Of a DNA stretch of 64,000 nucleotides, positions 40,677 through 52,626 are shown in pieces. Positions within the stretch are counted from its first letter, which is position 1. Each line of letters starts with the position of its first letter. Both the position numbers and the translations under genes were made by a program. The notes beneath the pieces are model-generated. The model saw only the letters and a program-made list of their open reading frames with translations. It searched no databases and had not been told where the DNA came from. This DNA comes from Rana temporaria (lineage: Eukaryota > Chordata > Amphibia > Anura > Ranidae), in assembly GCF_905171775.1 (NCBI RefSeq), contig NC_053490.1, positions 153,022,469 through 153,086,468 on the forward strand. The letters are read 5' to 3'.

Positions 40677-43600
40677 TATGTCTGGAAGAACAACAAGGAG
40701 AGGCAGAGAGTCACGAGCTGATAAAAGAGGGCAAGCAGGCTCTGCGTCTAGAGGCAACAGTGCTGGTCGTGGACACGGTGCATCTTCATCAGCACATGGC
40801 CATGGGATACGCTCGTCCATTTTTTCGGCAGCTGGCCGTGTTGAGCTGCAACATGCCGAAGACTTGTTAGAGTGGATGACCAAGCCGTCCTCATCCTCCT
40901 CATCCTCTCTCACCCAGGCTCAGGCTACTTTGTCTGGCAAAGCAGCTGCCAAGGCGGCCTCTTCCCTCTGCTCAATGGCATCAGTCACTCCTTCCCTAGC
41001 CCCACCATGTCCTCCTGAGGAGTCCCCCGAACTGTGTTGACCACAGTGTTGGGTACATGCTGCATGAGGATGCACAGCGTTTTTAAGGCTCCGATGATGG
41101 TACACAGCTAGAGGAAGGCAGTAACATGAGCCCAGAGAGAGGGGGTGCCCAAGAAGGACAGCAATCTGGCAGTCATGTTCCCCCAGCTGCAGCATGCTGA
41201 CAGGTTTTCTACAGTGATGAGGAGGGAGGGGATGATGAGGTCACTGACTCTACGTGGGTCCCTGATAGGAGAGCGGAGGAGGAGGAGTCACAGGCACATC
41301 TCCAACGAGGCAGGATGCCCTCCAGGGGCCAGCTTAAGGGCAGCACACCGACTGCATCACAACGCAGAGCTATGCATGTGCAGGGTGCTGCTGTCTCTCA
41401 GCGTTATTCCAGAAATTCTTTGGTGTGGGCATTTTTTGAGACAAGTGCATCAGATCGCACCGCTGCTATTTGCAACATATGTCTCATGCGTATCTCGCGT
41501 GGCCAAAACATCACCCGCTTAGGCACCACATGCTTGACCAGACATATGTCGACCTGCCATGCAGTTCATTGGCAAGCGTACCTCAAAGACCCACACCAAA
41601 AAACAAAGCAGGCCTCTCCTTGTTCCTCATCAGCTGGGATCTCCAACCCCACTATACCCTCAGTCCTCTATGAAGCCTGCACTGATAGGACTGAAGGTGT
41701 AGAATTAGGTGTGTCACAGCCAAGTACTTGCGGGCAATCTACTATCGGTACACTGATGGCAGATTGTACCATGTAAATTTCCCTGCCCCAGCTGCTGCAG
41801 GGCCGAAAGAAGTTCTCTCCCAGCCATCCACATGCCCAGCGGTTGAATGCTAGCTTAGCTAAATTGCTAGCACTTCAACTGCTGCCTTTTCAGTTGGTAG
41901 ATTCTGCCCCCTTCCGTGAGTTTGTGGAATGTACGGTACCTCAGTGGCAAGTTCCCAAACACCACTTTTTCTCACGGAAGGCGATTCTGGCTCTCTACCG
42001 GCATGTGGAAGGCAATGTCCATGCCTCGCTGGACAGGGCGGTCAGTGGTAAGGTGCATATTACCGCTGACTCATGGTCCAGCAGGCATGGACAGGGACGT
42101 TACCTATCTTTCACGGCGCATTGGGTGACTGCTGGCAGCTGGGAAGGACGCAGGACAAGGTACAGTAGTGTTGGAGGTTGTTCCGCCACCATGCCTCCAA
42201 AATGCTGCTACTGGTTGTGACACACCTCTCTCCTCCACCCCCTCCTCTTCTTCTTCCTCTGTGGCCTCTTCCTGTGCTGATGTGTCCTTTGAACCAGCAG
42301 TGCTCCGTAGGCGTTCAAGGGGCTACGCAGGAATGCAGGTAAAGAGATGCCATGCGGTGCTTGAGCTGGTGTGCTTGGGGGACAGGAGCCACACTGGGCC
42401 AGAGGTTCTGTCAACTCTGCAGGGGCAGGCTCAGAGGTGGTTGACACCATGCCAGCTTAAGCCAGGAATGGTGGTTTGCGACAATGGCACCAACCTCCTC
42501 TCCGCCCTGTGACAGGGACAACTGACCCATGTGCCCTGTTTTGCTCATGTCCTTAACTTGGTGGTGCAGCGGTTCTTGGGCAGGTACCCGGGCTTACAGG
42601 ATGTCCTAAAGCAGGCCAGGAAAGTCTGTGTGCATTTCCAACGGTCATATAATGCCAGTGCTCGGCTGGCAGACCTCCAAAAGGAATACAACCTGCCCAA
42701 GAACCACCTAATCTGTGACATGTCCACCAGGTGGAACTCTACGTTGGCCATGCTGCAGCAGATGCACATGCAGCAGAGAGCCATAAATGAGTATCTGTGC
42801 CAATATGGCACCAGGACAGGGTCTGGGGAGCTTGGGTTTTTTCCCCACGCCAGTGGGCCATGATCAGGGATACATGCACTGTCCTGTCACCATTTGAGGA
42901 GCCCACGAGGATGGTGAGCAGTGACAGTGAGACTGTTCCTCTTATTCACCTGTTGAAGCACTCGCTGCGTGGAATAATGGACAGGGCCCTTGAGGCAGAA
43001 CAGAGGGAGGAAGAGGAAGACTTCCTTACTTCTCAAGGCCCCCTTTATCCAGACCGTGTTCCTGCTTGCCCACCTATCACACAGGAAGAGGAGGAGGAGG
43101 ATTGTGTCAGCATGGAGGTGGAGCCTAGCACTCAGCATCAGCAGCAGTCTTCAAGGGATCAATTACAGTCCCAAGGAACCCATGGACTTGTACGTGGCTG
43201 GGACGAGGTGGCTGCGAATCATGTCGTCTTCAGTGACCCAGATGACTCCGCACCGAATGCCTCAGCAAACCTACGTTGTATTGACTCTCTGATCCTGCAA
43301 AGCCTGTGGAAGGATCCTCATATTCGTGCTATCAAGGAGAGGGATCATTACTGGCTGGCAACCCTCCTTGATCCACATTACAAGAGTAAGGTTGCGGACC
43401 TTATCTTGCCGGCACAGAGGGAGCAGAGGATGAAAGGCCTTCCAGAAAGGTCTGTGCAACGCGTTCCCAGATACTGGAAGGTTACAAAATCCTGGTCCTG
43501 GACAACATGTTGCTGAGGCTTCGGTCAGTCACAGAAGGAACGGTGGAGAAGGTTGCCACCTGAGCAATGCGTTCAGACAATTTTTTAGTCCGCAGCCCCA

Positions 43601-43690
43601 AGGTATGACCGGTTCCAGCAACCATCACCAGCATCTGTTTTACATGGTGCGGGAATACCTAGGGGCAAGATCAGACTTGGACACCTTTAC
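40677..43690 (+). pseudogene. hAT transposase pseudogene with BED zinc finger
   Basis: Successive frames give a basic Arg/Gly/Ser N-terminus (40677-41037) and an acidic linker. A BED-type finger follows (SLVWAFFETSASDRTAAICNIC .. TRHMSTCH) near 41417-41570. Then come ITADSWSSRHGQGRYLSFTAHWV, MVVCDNGTNLLSAL, VPCFAHVLNLVVQRFL, DMSTRWNSTLAMLQ and ATLLDPHYKSK. The start of the C-terminal dimerisation region is VREYLGARSDLDTF at about 43645. These are hAT (ZBED-like) landmarks in order. Frameshifts near 42190, 42515 and 42840, several stops and the loss of the end of the hATC domain make it nonfunctional. No matching inverted termini were found. Confidence 0.8.
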
Positions 43691-43699
43691 CACCGAAAA

Positions 43700-44119
43700 T
43701 CCTCCCAGCAATTCCACCCATCAGTGTCATCAGTGCCATCCATCAGTGCCACCTATCCGTACCCATCCGTACCCATATGTGCCCACCTATCAGTGACCAT
43801 CAGTGCCCATCCATGCCACCCATCAGTGCCACCCATAAGTACCCATCAGTGCCACCATAAGTACCCATCAGTGCCACCTATTGGTGCTGCCTATGAGTGA
43901 AAACCTTTTTTTTCTGTCTTTTTTTTGCGCAAAATATTAAAACCGTCAAGGTGATCAAATACCACAAAAAGAAAGCTCTATTTGTGGGAACAAAATGATC
44001 ATTTGTTTGGGTACAGAGTAGCATGACTGCTCAATTGTCATTCAAATTGTGACAGTGCTGAAAGCTGAAAATTGGCTTGGACAGGAAGGTGTATAAGTGC
44101 CTGGTATTGAAGTGGTTAA
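43700..44119 (+). mobile_element. TTAACCACTT-family MITE right part (copy d) with minisatellite
   Basis: Short tandem units ('ccatcagtgcc', 'acccatcagtgccac') at 43715-43890 lead into the family signature 'gcgcaaaa.attaaaacc', then 'gtgatcaaataccac' and 'aaagaaagctc', and the right end AAGTGGTTAA at 44110-44119. The left end is missing where the hAT pseudogene begins. Confidence 0.65.
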
Positions 44120-44752
44120 GACATCTAGTAAATGCGGCCAAAGCATGTATCTCACTTAGGTGGAAAAATACTTTGCCCCCTATGGTTGGATGCTGGCTCC
44201 ACAAAGTGGAAGAGATAAATAAGATGGAAGATCTTACACTTTCAGCACAAAACCACAAGAAAAGTACTCTGAGGTATGGAGACAGTGGAATAGGTTTATT
44301 TCTTCTAAAGAAGGTCTGATCTTACTTAATTCATGATGGTCAGATATAAGTATTACAACTAAACCAGCCAATAACTAGTCATCCATTACTTATCCAGGGT
44401 ATTCCCTCCCTTTAGTCTTCCCTTCCCCTTCTTCCCCTTACCCCCCTTTTCCACCCCTTAAAATGTTTTTTTTTATTTTTTTTGCTCTTTAGCTTGATTT
44501 TGTTTATAATTTAGAAATGGATACAGCGATTCCAGATACAGAGAATGGGGGTGGTCCTTCGGCTTGCTGCAATATCGGCATGAGGTCATCCTCAGGGATG
44601 CTAAGAGGCAGCTATGAAGGATGTGATTATTATTTTGTGACTATTGATTAGTCATCATGTCTGTTATGTTATTGACTATACATGACTGTGGTGAGAACCT
44701 GGACTCACCCTTGGTGGCAGAAATAAAGTATTTGAAAAAAAAAAAGAAACCT
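44118..44752 (+). mobile_element. 5'-truncated L1, 3' end
   Basis: The frame VNAAKACISLRWKNTLPPMVGCWLHKVEEINKMEDLTL corresponds to the C-terminal L1 ORF2 segment (LAARLSITRKWKDPDPPTV..). A 3' UTR with AATAAA near 44722 and an A-rich tail follow. It starts exactly at the MITE end. A TSD is not clear. Confidence 0.6.
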
Positions 44753-45440
44753 TCTGGAAGTCGAGTGGTTAAAATGACTTATCCCTCAGTTTTACCATTG
44801 CTATCCTGGACCCCAATAAAACCGCTTACTTCTACCGCCACTAAGCAGTATGTGCGGCTGTTTTCTCTGTCACATATCACTGTATTTTCTTTTTCAAGAA
44901 CATTCCATAATCCATAGCCCCATTGTTTTTCAGGGATTGTCAGGGTACATTATTTTTTTTTTTTTTTAGATAATAGCAAAAATATTTGTGATGGAAGTTT
45001 TAGGATAGAGAGGTCTGAATTTTGATAGACTTAAACAATACATGTGTTTTTACTAGATTACTGTAAGTGTATATAGGAATGTTTACATATAGACAGCTAG
45101 ATATAAGAATTCTTACACCAAAAGAGGCAGTTCAAACTTCAAAAACATTTATTGATAGGGTTACATAATAATACAAACAAATTACACAAAAAAAAAACAT
45201 CTTTACAATACAAAGTACAGTACATGTATGAAGTTAGTTTACCTCTCAGCTTCAGGTCTGTTGATACTGAGTGCTTATGTGTCCTTAGGACAAATACATA
45301 TCCAAGCTTGGTAACAATTTATTATAACACCTTTTCCTTTCTGTGAAGTGCTCCTATTTGGTCATTATACCCAAAAAAATTATATTGGGTGCAAAGGATT
45401 CAAATATGTCTTATGTTTACAACCCACATGAGATGTGTTA
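44753..45440. other. No feature recognised
   Basis: AT-rich sequence with A- and T-runs. A stretch from 45125 ('ttcaaaaacatttattgatagggtt') could be a minus-strand retroelement tail but is not identifiable. Confidence 0.4.
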
Positions 45441-45859
45441 TGCCCTGTACACCCGATCGGTTCATCCGATGAAAACGGTCTGATGGACCGTTTTCATCAG
45501 TTAACCGATGAAGCTGACTGATGGTCAGTCGTGCCTACACACCATCAGTTAAAAAAGCGATCGTGTCAGAACACGGTGACATAAAACACAACGACGTGCT
45601 GAAAAAAATGAAGTTCAATGCTTCCAAGCATGCGTCGACTTGATTCTGTGCATGTGTGGATTTTTAACCGATGGACGTGCCTACAAATGATCGTTTTTTT
45701 TCTATTGGTTAGGTATCCATCGGTTAAATTTAAAACAAGATTGAATTTTTTGAACCGATGGATAAATAACCGATAGGGCCTACACACGATCGGTTTGGTC
45801 TGATGAAAACGGTCCATCAGACCGCTCTCTTCGGTTTGGCCGATCGCGCGTACATGGCA
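45441..45859. mobile_element. Harbinger MITE with TTA target duplication
   Basis: The inverted ends TGCCCTGTAC and GTACATGGCA are directly flanked by TTA on both sides. The interior repeats 'ccgatcggt', 'gatgaaaacggt' and 'cgatggat' in both orientations. No ORF. Confidence 0.85.
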
Positions 45860-45862
45860 TTA

Positions 45863-46645
45863 AGGAAAGACAATGCCCAGACCTTGAACGTAGAAAACTA
45901 TTTACAGTAGCACCAACAGAAAAGCTAGGAATGGCTTGATGGTGAAACACACTCAATGGTTTAAATATATTACCTTGTAACTAAAATATATTTCTAATTA
46001 CAATATGATTTACATCTGTTAATGGAGATTCCATATAAATTGCAATATCTAACACCTGTATGCCATTCCATATAAAACAATTTGATCAGGTTAAAATTGT
46101 GGTAACGCTCTACAGTAAGTTTTATAGCTATGTAGGAGGGGTATAGTTGAATGCACCCTATATAATTCAAACAAACCTGGAATATTGTATTTTGTCAGTC
46201 ACCAGGTAATTAAATTGTGTTATTTAAATAGTGTTAAGCAACAGGTTTTATAATTATAAAATATTTTGAGCTAAATATAATTTTCATTTTGAAGTTTGCA
46301 ATTATGGTAAAACACATTACAAATCTTTGGTATTCTAATAACCGGAGGCCACACAATCCCCAGATCTATGTCATAATTAAACTCATGTGGTGGCTCACAG
46401 TTGGTGTCCATTAACTCCAGAGCAATAGGTAATCATGATGATTTAAATTCAAAGCACGGAAAATAATGAAAGAAGTAAAATATAAAATGTGCAATAAGGA
46501 TTAAGGTAATTTTAAACTCATAAATAGAAAACAATTACTGTAAGCTCTTTATTGATAACTATTTGATATAGAACACATTCGTTTTATAAATGGTGATCAA
46601 TCTATCACATGTCTTTCTATAAAGTTAATATAGGTAGATAAACCC
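45863..46645. other. No feature recognised
   Basis: AT-rich sequence with no supportable gene or element end. Confidence 0.4.
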
Positions 46646-46648
46646 TAA

Positions 46649-46843
46649 TGCCGCGTACACACAGTCGGAATTTCCGATGGAAAAACTCAGATCATCGGAT
46701 ATTCCAACCGTGTGTATGCCCCATCAGAATTTTTCCGTCGCAATTTTCGACGGATAAAAGGGCCATACACACGATCGGACTTTTTGACAACAAACTTCGA
46801 AATGACCAGGTTTTTAAAAAAAATCTGACCATGTGTACGCTCC
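46649..46843. mobile_element. Harbinger relic, left end
   Basis: The piece begins TGCCGCGTACACACAGTCGG after TAA, with sub-terminal 'ccgtgtgtatg' and 'catacacacgatcgg' repeats. It is cut at 46843 by the PLE and continues at 56893, proven by the duplicated CCATGTGTACGCTCC. Confidence 0.7.
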
Positions 46844-47489
46844 TAAAGAAATAAAGAAAAATTATTCAGCGCTGGAATGTAAATATAAACTAAAAAATGC
46901 GAGCCAGCACTAAGGTAAATTCAAATAAAACACCTCACATTGACATAAAATAATAATAGTGCAGCGCAAAACAAACAATTTTAAACTATACATACAGAAA
47001 GTTAAAACATATGGTATATGATATATAATTAAAAATTATATAATAGAGTCCATATAAAGTGCTCAAGTGCAAAAAGATGATCCAAATCGGAATATAATAG
47101 TGCAAAAATCCAAAGGGTGATATCCAGAAGGAACCTCCACCAAATAGCAGGAATGGCCTCTCACCTTACAACTTCGACCTGCAATAGGTCACAAAGCATA
47201 ATCAGAGAACCACCTGTCCTCAGAGGACAGCAAGCAATGCAGCAGTAGAACCACGATATCAGTCAGACTCAGGATCAGGACTTGGCAATCAGGGCATAAA
47301 AAACAAAGGAGAGGAAATCTAGTGCTCTCTGAAGCCAAAATACATTTATTTAAGAATAAAAAACGAATACACTCACTGTATAAGCACTCTCAAATGAGTG
47401 CAGCGAAACAGCATAAAACATCCATAAGAGCATGGGTTTCAGTCTAGGTCGGCGATCGCGGGTGACGTCACATGTGGCCCCTTCCCCTC

Positions 47490-47528
47490 GTACGACGTTA
47501 CGTCCCTATGAGCGGGACTTCATCAGCG
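47490..47528 (-). ncRNA. Hammerhead-like motif in PLE-2 tail, left arm
   Basis: On the minus strand CTGATGA is followed by A, then GTCCC, a loop, GGGAC and GTAACGTC. This is the hammerhead box 1 and stem II geometry, but box 2 reads GTAA instead of GAAA. Cleavage activity is doubtful. PLE terminal repeats are known to carry hammerhead ribozymes. Confidence 0.4.
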
Positions 47529-48252
47529 TGGGGTGAAAAAAGGCAGCATGCAAACGTCCCGCTGTCTAGGTATAAGAAGCCTGTGGCTGCCATGACACAC
47601 CCACTAGTAATCAAGCCCTCCCATCAATCCTAATTAGACAACAAAGACTGTCAGCAAAGGAAGGCACAAACTGCACCATGATGGAAAAAAGTGACAGATT
47701 CGATCATAATGGGAAAAAGGAAACACATTCGATCGGAATACTATCAAAGGGCAGACTCCTAAATACCAAAAGTTATATATATATGCAATAAGGATAGAGA
47801 TCCTCAAAGGCAAAAAAGACCCCTTTAAAAAGAAATCTTACATAAAAAATATAAATGACGTCAGCCACGATCGCACACCCAAATTGCATAAAATACATCA
47901 AAAACACATATGTAAATCCTTATATATTAACTCATTAAGGTCTCGAAAAGGAACACTGGGCCAAATTCTCAAAAGAGATACGCAGACTTAACTCCATTTT
48001 TCTAATTTTACACGGCGCGTATATTTGCGCGCGATCGTCAAAACGACTTAAGCAAAGATTTCCGTATTTTCAGCCGTACTTAAATTAGTTACGCCTGCGC
48101 ATTCCCGGGCGCAAATTACGCTAGGCTCGCCGCTGTTTTTGATAGGCAAAGATGCAAATGAGGGAGTTAGGGCGATTCTCAGAATTAAGTGTGTGTGCCG
48201 TATTTTCCGCCCTGTGCGCACCTGTTAGTTTTTCTGACTAAATTTCCACATT

Positions 48253-48258
48253 ATAAAA
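48253..48258 (+). promoter_or_regulatory. TATA box candidate, Harbinger-2 transposase
   Basis: The sequence TATAAA lies 86 bp before the transposase ATG. The leader between them has no other ATG apart from one short upstream start near 48278. Confidence 0.45.
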
Positions 48259-48338
48259 CCAGCCCTAATTTTACACATGCTGTGGAAGGGTTTGCAGAAG
48301 GGAGTTACAGCTCTAGTTGTGAAGTTTGTTGCTGAAAA

Positions 48339-49471
48339 ATGCCAGGACCAGCAATGATTTTGACGGCACTTGCTGCCTTACAGGCACAAAGGAGGAGGAG
48401 GGCACAGAGGAGGAGGATGAGGGCACAGGCGCGTGTTTATCGGCCACGTCGTGATATTTGGCAAATGCCAGTTTATGAGGTCATTGGCAACTACCGATTT
48501 GATAGGGAGGCCATCCTGGAGATTACCCAACTCCTTCATGAGGATCTAATCGCCCCAACCCTACGTTCCCATGCCCTGACACCTCTGGAAAAAGTTATGG
48601 CAACACTGCATTTTCTAGCGAGTGGCTCCTTCCAGCGAGCATCTGGAGGTGTGGCTGGGATGGTGCAGTCCACCATGAGTAAATGCCTACATCAGGTGGT
48701 CCCTGCCATACTGCGGCGCATGAGCCATCAGTTTGTCATGCCCACCCAGGAGGACCAGCGTGTGCAAGCCATGACAGACTTCTACAATATTGCTGGCTTT
48801 CCTAAGATCATTGGTGCGATTGACTGCACCCATGTGGCACTCCAGCCCCCCCATGAAACTGAACACCTGTTCAGAAACAGAAAAGGGTGGCATTCCATCA
48901 ACGTCCAGATGATTGTAGATGCCCATGGCCTCATCTGGCACGTTTGTGCCAAGTTTCCAGGGTCGTGCCACGACAGTTTTATTCTACGGCAGACCAAGAT
49001 CTACCAAGACTTGGAGATGAACGTTTATGGAGACAGCTGGCTGATTGGTGAGTGACATTGGTGTCAGGTATGCCCCCCCCATGATGGAGACATCACAAGG
49101 GGCACATGCATGACTAATATCCTCCTGTCTTTTCCCTTACAGGTGACTCAGGATATGCATTGGGACCCCACCTGATGACCCCCTTTAGAAACCCCCAAAC
49201 ACCCGGACAAAGAAAATACAATGAGGTGCACGTCCAGACCCGGGCTATAGTTGAGCGGACTTTTGGCATGCTAAAGTCACGATTCCGATGCCTGGACAAG
49301 ACTGGGGGTACACTATTATATTCCCCAGACTTTGTGTGCAAAATTATTGGTGCATGTTGCATACTGCACAATTTTGCATTAAGAAAGGGCATGCATGTGG
49401 ACATATCTCCTGACCTGACCCCCCACCCAGGCAACCCCCCCCCCCCCAAACCCCTCTACCCGGTCTGCTGA
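48339..49471 (+). CDS. Harbinger-2 transposase (HARBI1-like), two exons
   Basis: Exon 1 is 48339-49047 and exon 2 is 49143-49471 (ATTG/GTGAGT, then CCTTACAG/GTGACTC), giving 345 residues as read. The start is the first ATG (MPGPAMILTALAALQ) and an Arg-rich stretch follows at residues 18-38. The helical N-terminal region includes TPLEKVMATLHFLASGSFQR. The catalytic triad is D162 in GAIDCTHV, D238 in GDSGYALGPH and E274 in IVERTFGML. The CCILHNFALRKG motif follows, which is missing in Harbinger-1. The frame ends soon after a 13-C run (49435-49447). In the next frame the downstream sequence reads EAQAIRRQLSEGIFAQ and stops at 49520, a more typical end, so a homopolymer indel or assembly error is likely. 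Confidence 0.92.
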
Positions 49472-50013
49472 GGCCCAGGCAATCAGGAGACAACTGTCTG
49501 AAGGCATCTTTGCCCAGTAAATGCATCCTAATACAATTTTTGTTTTTGATTTGCCAAGACCAAATCACAGAGATTATGTGACCTTTAAATCTTTATTTTG
49601 TTAAATAAATGCACATTACTTATATGCCAAACAGAATGTTTATTTTGATTTACAAAACGCACATTAATTATCTCACAATGAGAATGCATGAATGCACGTC
49701 ACTGTGGTCCCTAGCACAGACACATCACATGCACATAGAATTGGATTAGATCCAAGTACCCCCCCCCCCCCTTTGGTACTTGGGAGCAGTAACGCCCCGC
49801 CACGGCTCCAATTATGTCACTGTGCATTCATACACCATTCAGGAACCTAGGATGACTTCTCCCTGGTCCTGGGGATCCCTACTCCACCAAAACTGAGGGT
49901 GACACCCTTATGTTTTCAGGAATGCCATCCCCCCACATTCACACATCATTCACACACATAGACCAAATCATAAGTACAGTGTAAAAAAAAAAAAAAAGAA
50001 GTACCCCTGCAAA

Positions 50014-51710
50014 TTAGGGATGTTGCCGAGTGCTCCTTCTGGGCTGCCCACGGGCACGGGCACGGTCACGGGGACGGGCACGGGGACGGCCACGGGGACG
50101 GCCACGGCCAACTGGGGGATCTTCACGGGGGGGGGTCTGTGCAGGGGAGGGAGTATTTTCAGGGGGGGGGGAATGTGCAGGGGAGGGAGTATTCTCAGGG
50201 GGGGGGGACTGTGCAGGGGAGGGAGTATTTTGAGGGCGGGGGGACTGTACAGGGGAGGAAGCAGCCTCCCCTGGTGTCTGTCCTCCTGCTGGCCTTCCCT
50301 CCAAGGCAACGGCTATCCTTGTCAGACAGGAAGTTATGGCAGCCGTATTGGCCTGCACAGCCCGGGTATTGGCCTGCACAGCCTGGGTGAGGGCAGTCAC
50401 CTCCTGGGCCACACCTGTTGTGGCGTTCCTCATGTCCCACAAACAGGTGATGACCCCCACGGAGTTGGTGGCCACGTCACCCAGTGACTCCCTCATTGCA
50501 CCCAGGCTGCGCTCCACCTTGGTCATTGTTTTTTGGATCGCAGACAGACTGCGGGTCTGCCGGACATTGTCCCTCAACAGACTGACCGGCAGACGCACCA
50601 ACCCCCCCCTGTTTTCAGGGGTCGGCATCCTACTTGCCCCTGAGGCTTGTGGCCTTGGAGGAGGAGTTGGAGTGAGCCATGGGTGCTGCTGCATGTTGGA
50701 GGAGGGTTGGAAGGGGCGACCCATGATGGTGGCCTGACTTCTGGGCGCCTGTGGGGTTCCCTCAGGGGATGATTCAAAGGTCATATCTTGGCCCATCATT
50801 ATTTCCTGCCCAATCAGAATATTGTCATCTTCCTCCCCCTCATCCTCCTCCCACTCAACATCCAAATTAGGGGAGTTGTGGGCACTCCCCTCCCATGGCG
50901 AATCCTGCCCTTCTTGTGACTCTGCATGAGCCTGTCTTGGGGGTGGTGCAGCAGCCTGCCCTGATGGGCCAGCAACCTCCTGACCTGATGGGCCAGCAAA
51001 CTCCTGACCTGATGGGCCAGCAACCTCGTGACCTGATGGGGCTGCCACCTCCTGGGCTGATGGGGCTGCCACCTCCTGGGCTGATGGGGCTGCCACCTCC
51101 TGGGCTGATGGGGCTGCCACCTCCTGGGCTGATGGGGCTGCCACCTCCTGGGCTGATGGGGCTGCCACCTCCTGGGCTGATGGGGCTGCCACCTCCTGGC
51201 CATCTGGGGAGGACACAAAACAATCACAGGTTGTTGTATCCACAAACTTGACACATCTTCCCTTCCCCCACCCACACATGCTAATCACCAGATAGAAATT
51301 CAAAAAAATTACCTGTCCTCATAAGAGGATCATTGTCAAAGCCAGGCAGGCCCACCACCTGCTGTGGGTGGAAACACTGGGCCACTGCCCATTCCTCCTC
51401 ACTCATCCTGACTGGGCAGGGTCCCCCTCCTCCAGTGCCCCTGGTATGGGCATGCAGCGTTGCCAGCTTGTTCCGGGACACGCTCCTCAAGTCATTTATT
51501 TTTTTTTGAACTCCAGCGATGGTCCTGGTCTCCCCCCCCCCCCGCCGCATTGATCCGATCGGTGATCTTTTGAAGGATCTCCTTCCTCCTGGCCGGGGTG
51601 GTGGTGTGGCTCTCAGGGCCATGGAGAAATCGCCCAAATTTAAGGACGCCCTGAGCAAGTATATGCTTCTCTGCCGGTGAAAAATTTAACTTCCTGCGCT
51701 TGGGAGCCAT
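50014..51710 (-). CDS. Harbinger-2 Myb/SANT-like accessory protein, two exons
   Basis: Exon 1 runs 51710 to 51313 (ATG, MAPKRRKLNFSPAEK) and exon 2 runs 51203 to 50014, joined ACAG/GTAAT to CCCCAG/ATGG in matching phase. Residues about 8-80 form a Myb/SANT-like domain (FSPAEKHILAQGVLKF, RRKEILQKITDRINA, then in a shifted frame VQKKINDLRS). Exon 2 has seven AQEVAAPS-type repeats, an acidic block (VEWEEDEGEEDD), a predicted coiled coil (AIQKTMTKVERSLGAMRESL .. QAVQANTRAVQANTAAI), Pro-rich PSPAQSPPPE repeats and a basic RGRPRGRPRARPRDR tail that may bind DNA. A 12-G run (51532-51543) causes the one frameshift. It converges on the transposase gene. Confidence 0.8.
51010..51195 (-). repeat. 24-bp coding tandem repeat
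   Basis: Seven near-perfect 24-bp units ('tggggctgccacctcctggg' core, plus strand) encode the AQEVAAPS repeats. Three related units (AGPSGQEV) lie at 50955-51035. Confidence 0.85.
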
Positions 51711-52447
51711 GACAGACAACACCCAGCAACAGGGAACTCAGCCAACAAACAAACAACAATACACACACACACCAAAGAAAATACAAACAAGCCAAAATAA
51801 AAAATAGACAGACAGCTACTATTAATTCAAAAACAAACAGGCAAAAAAGAAAAACAAAAAATATAAACAAAACCCAAAAAAAACTATTAGTAAAAACAAA
51901 CAGGCAAACAATCAAAACAAAAAACAAATTAGCAAAAACAAACACCAACTATACCCTCCAACTCCACAAACACTTTTCTCACAAAACAATCTTACCAACA
52001 AACACTGACAAACGTTCAAAGCAGAAGCAACTTGCTTTAGGAAGGGAACACAGGGAAATACTTTTGCAATTGAAGTGTGTTTGACTGGGGCTATTTAGCC
52101 ACAGGGCGATCTTCAAACTAAGTACGCTTGGCCTTTTACCTATCTCACTGATTGCGCTGACCAAAGTTCTGCACATGCGCATTGAGGTCCAGATTCGTGC
52201 GCGCATGCGCAGTACGGCCGGCACTTCATTTGCATGGGGTCACGGCTCATTACAATGAAGCACGCCCACTTCAATCCCACTTGCCATAACCACGCCTTAG
52301 GCATTGAAACTTAAGTTAAGGATGGCGCAGTTTTGAGCGCAAATGCACTGAGAATACGGTAGTTACGACACCAACTTAGGGCGCCCTAACTTAAATGACA
52401 TAAGTTAGATAATCCTAAATTTACACATGGTTTTGAGAATTTGGCCC

Positions 52448-52519
52448 ACTACGTGTAACAGATAGATACTGGACATAAATGTTAAGAATATTAAAAATAA
52501 AAATATTAATAATATTAAA

Positions 52520-52551
<32 letters not shown>

Positions 52552-52626
52552 ATATAATATATACAAAATATAATTAAAAATATTAAAAAATATTAAAAAA
52601 TATACAGATACATAAGAAAGGGGGGA
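52448..52626 (-). other. PLE-2 3' tail with AT microsatellite
   Basis: Noncoding tail between the GIY-YIG stop and the Harbinger-2 insertion, with an (AT)n run at about 52518-52548. Its inverted twin is at 55697-55870. Confidence 0.75.

Larger units (their letters stand above)
47958..52447 (+). mobile_element. Harbinger-2, near-intact PIF/Harbinger transposon
   Basis: The 17-bp inverted ends GGGCCAAATTCTCAAAA / TTTTGAGAATTTGGCCC are flanked by the 3-bp duplication ACT (47955-47957 and 52448-52450). It is 4,490 bp with a plus-strand transposase and a convergent minus-strand Myb-like gene. The inverted sister arm of the host PLE at about 55853-55871 shows the unoccupied site with a single ACT. 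Confidence 0.95.

Noticed and set aside
50020..51251. Plus-strand frames up to 155 residues over Harbinger-2
   Set aside because: They are antisense to the repeat-rich exon 2 of the Myb-like gene and mirror its 24-bp repeats.
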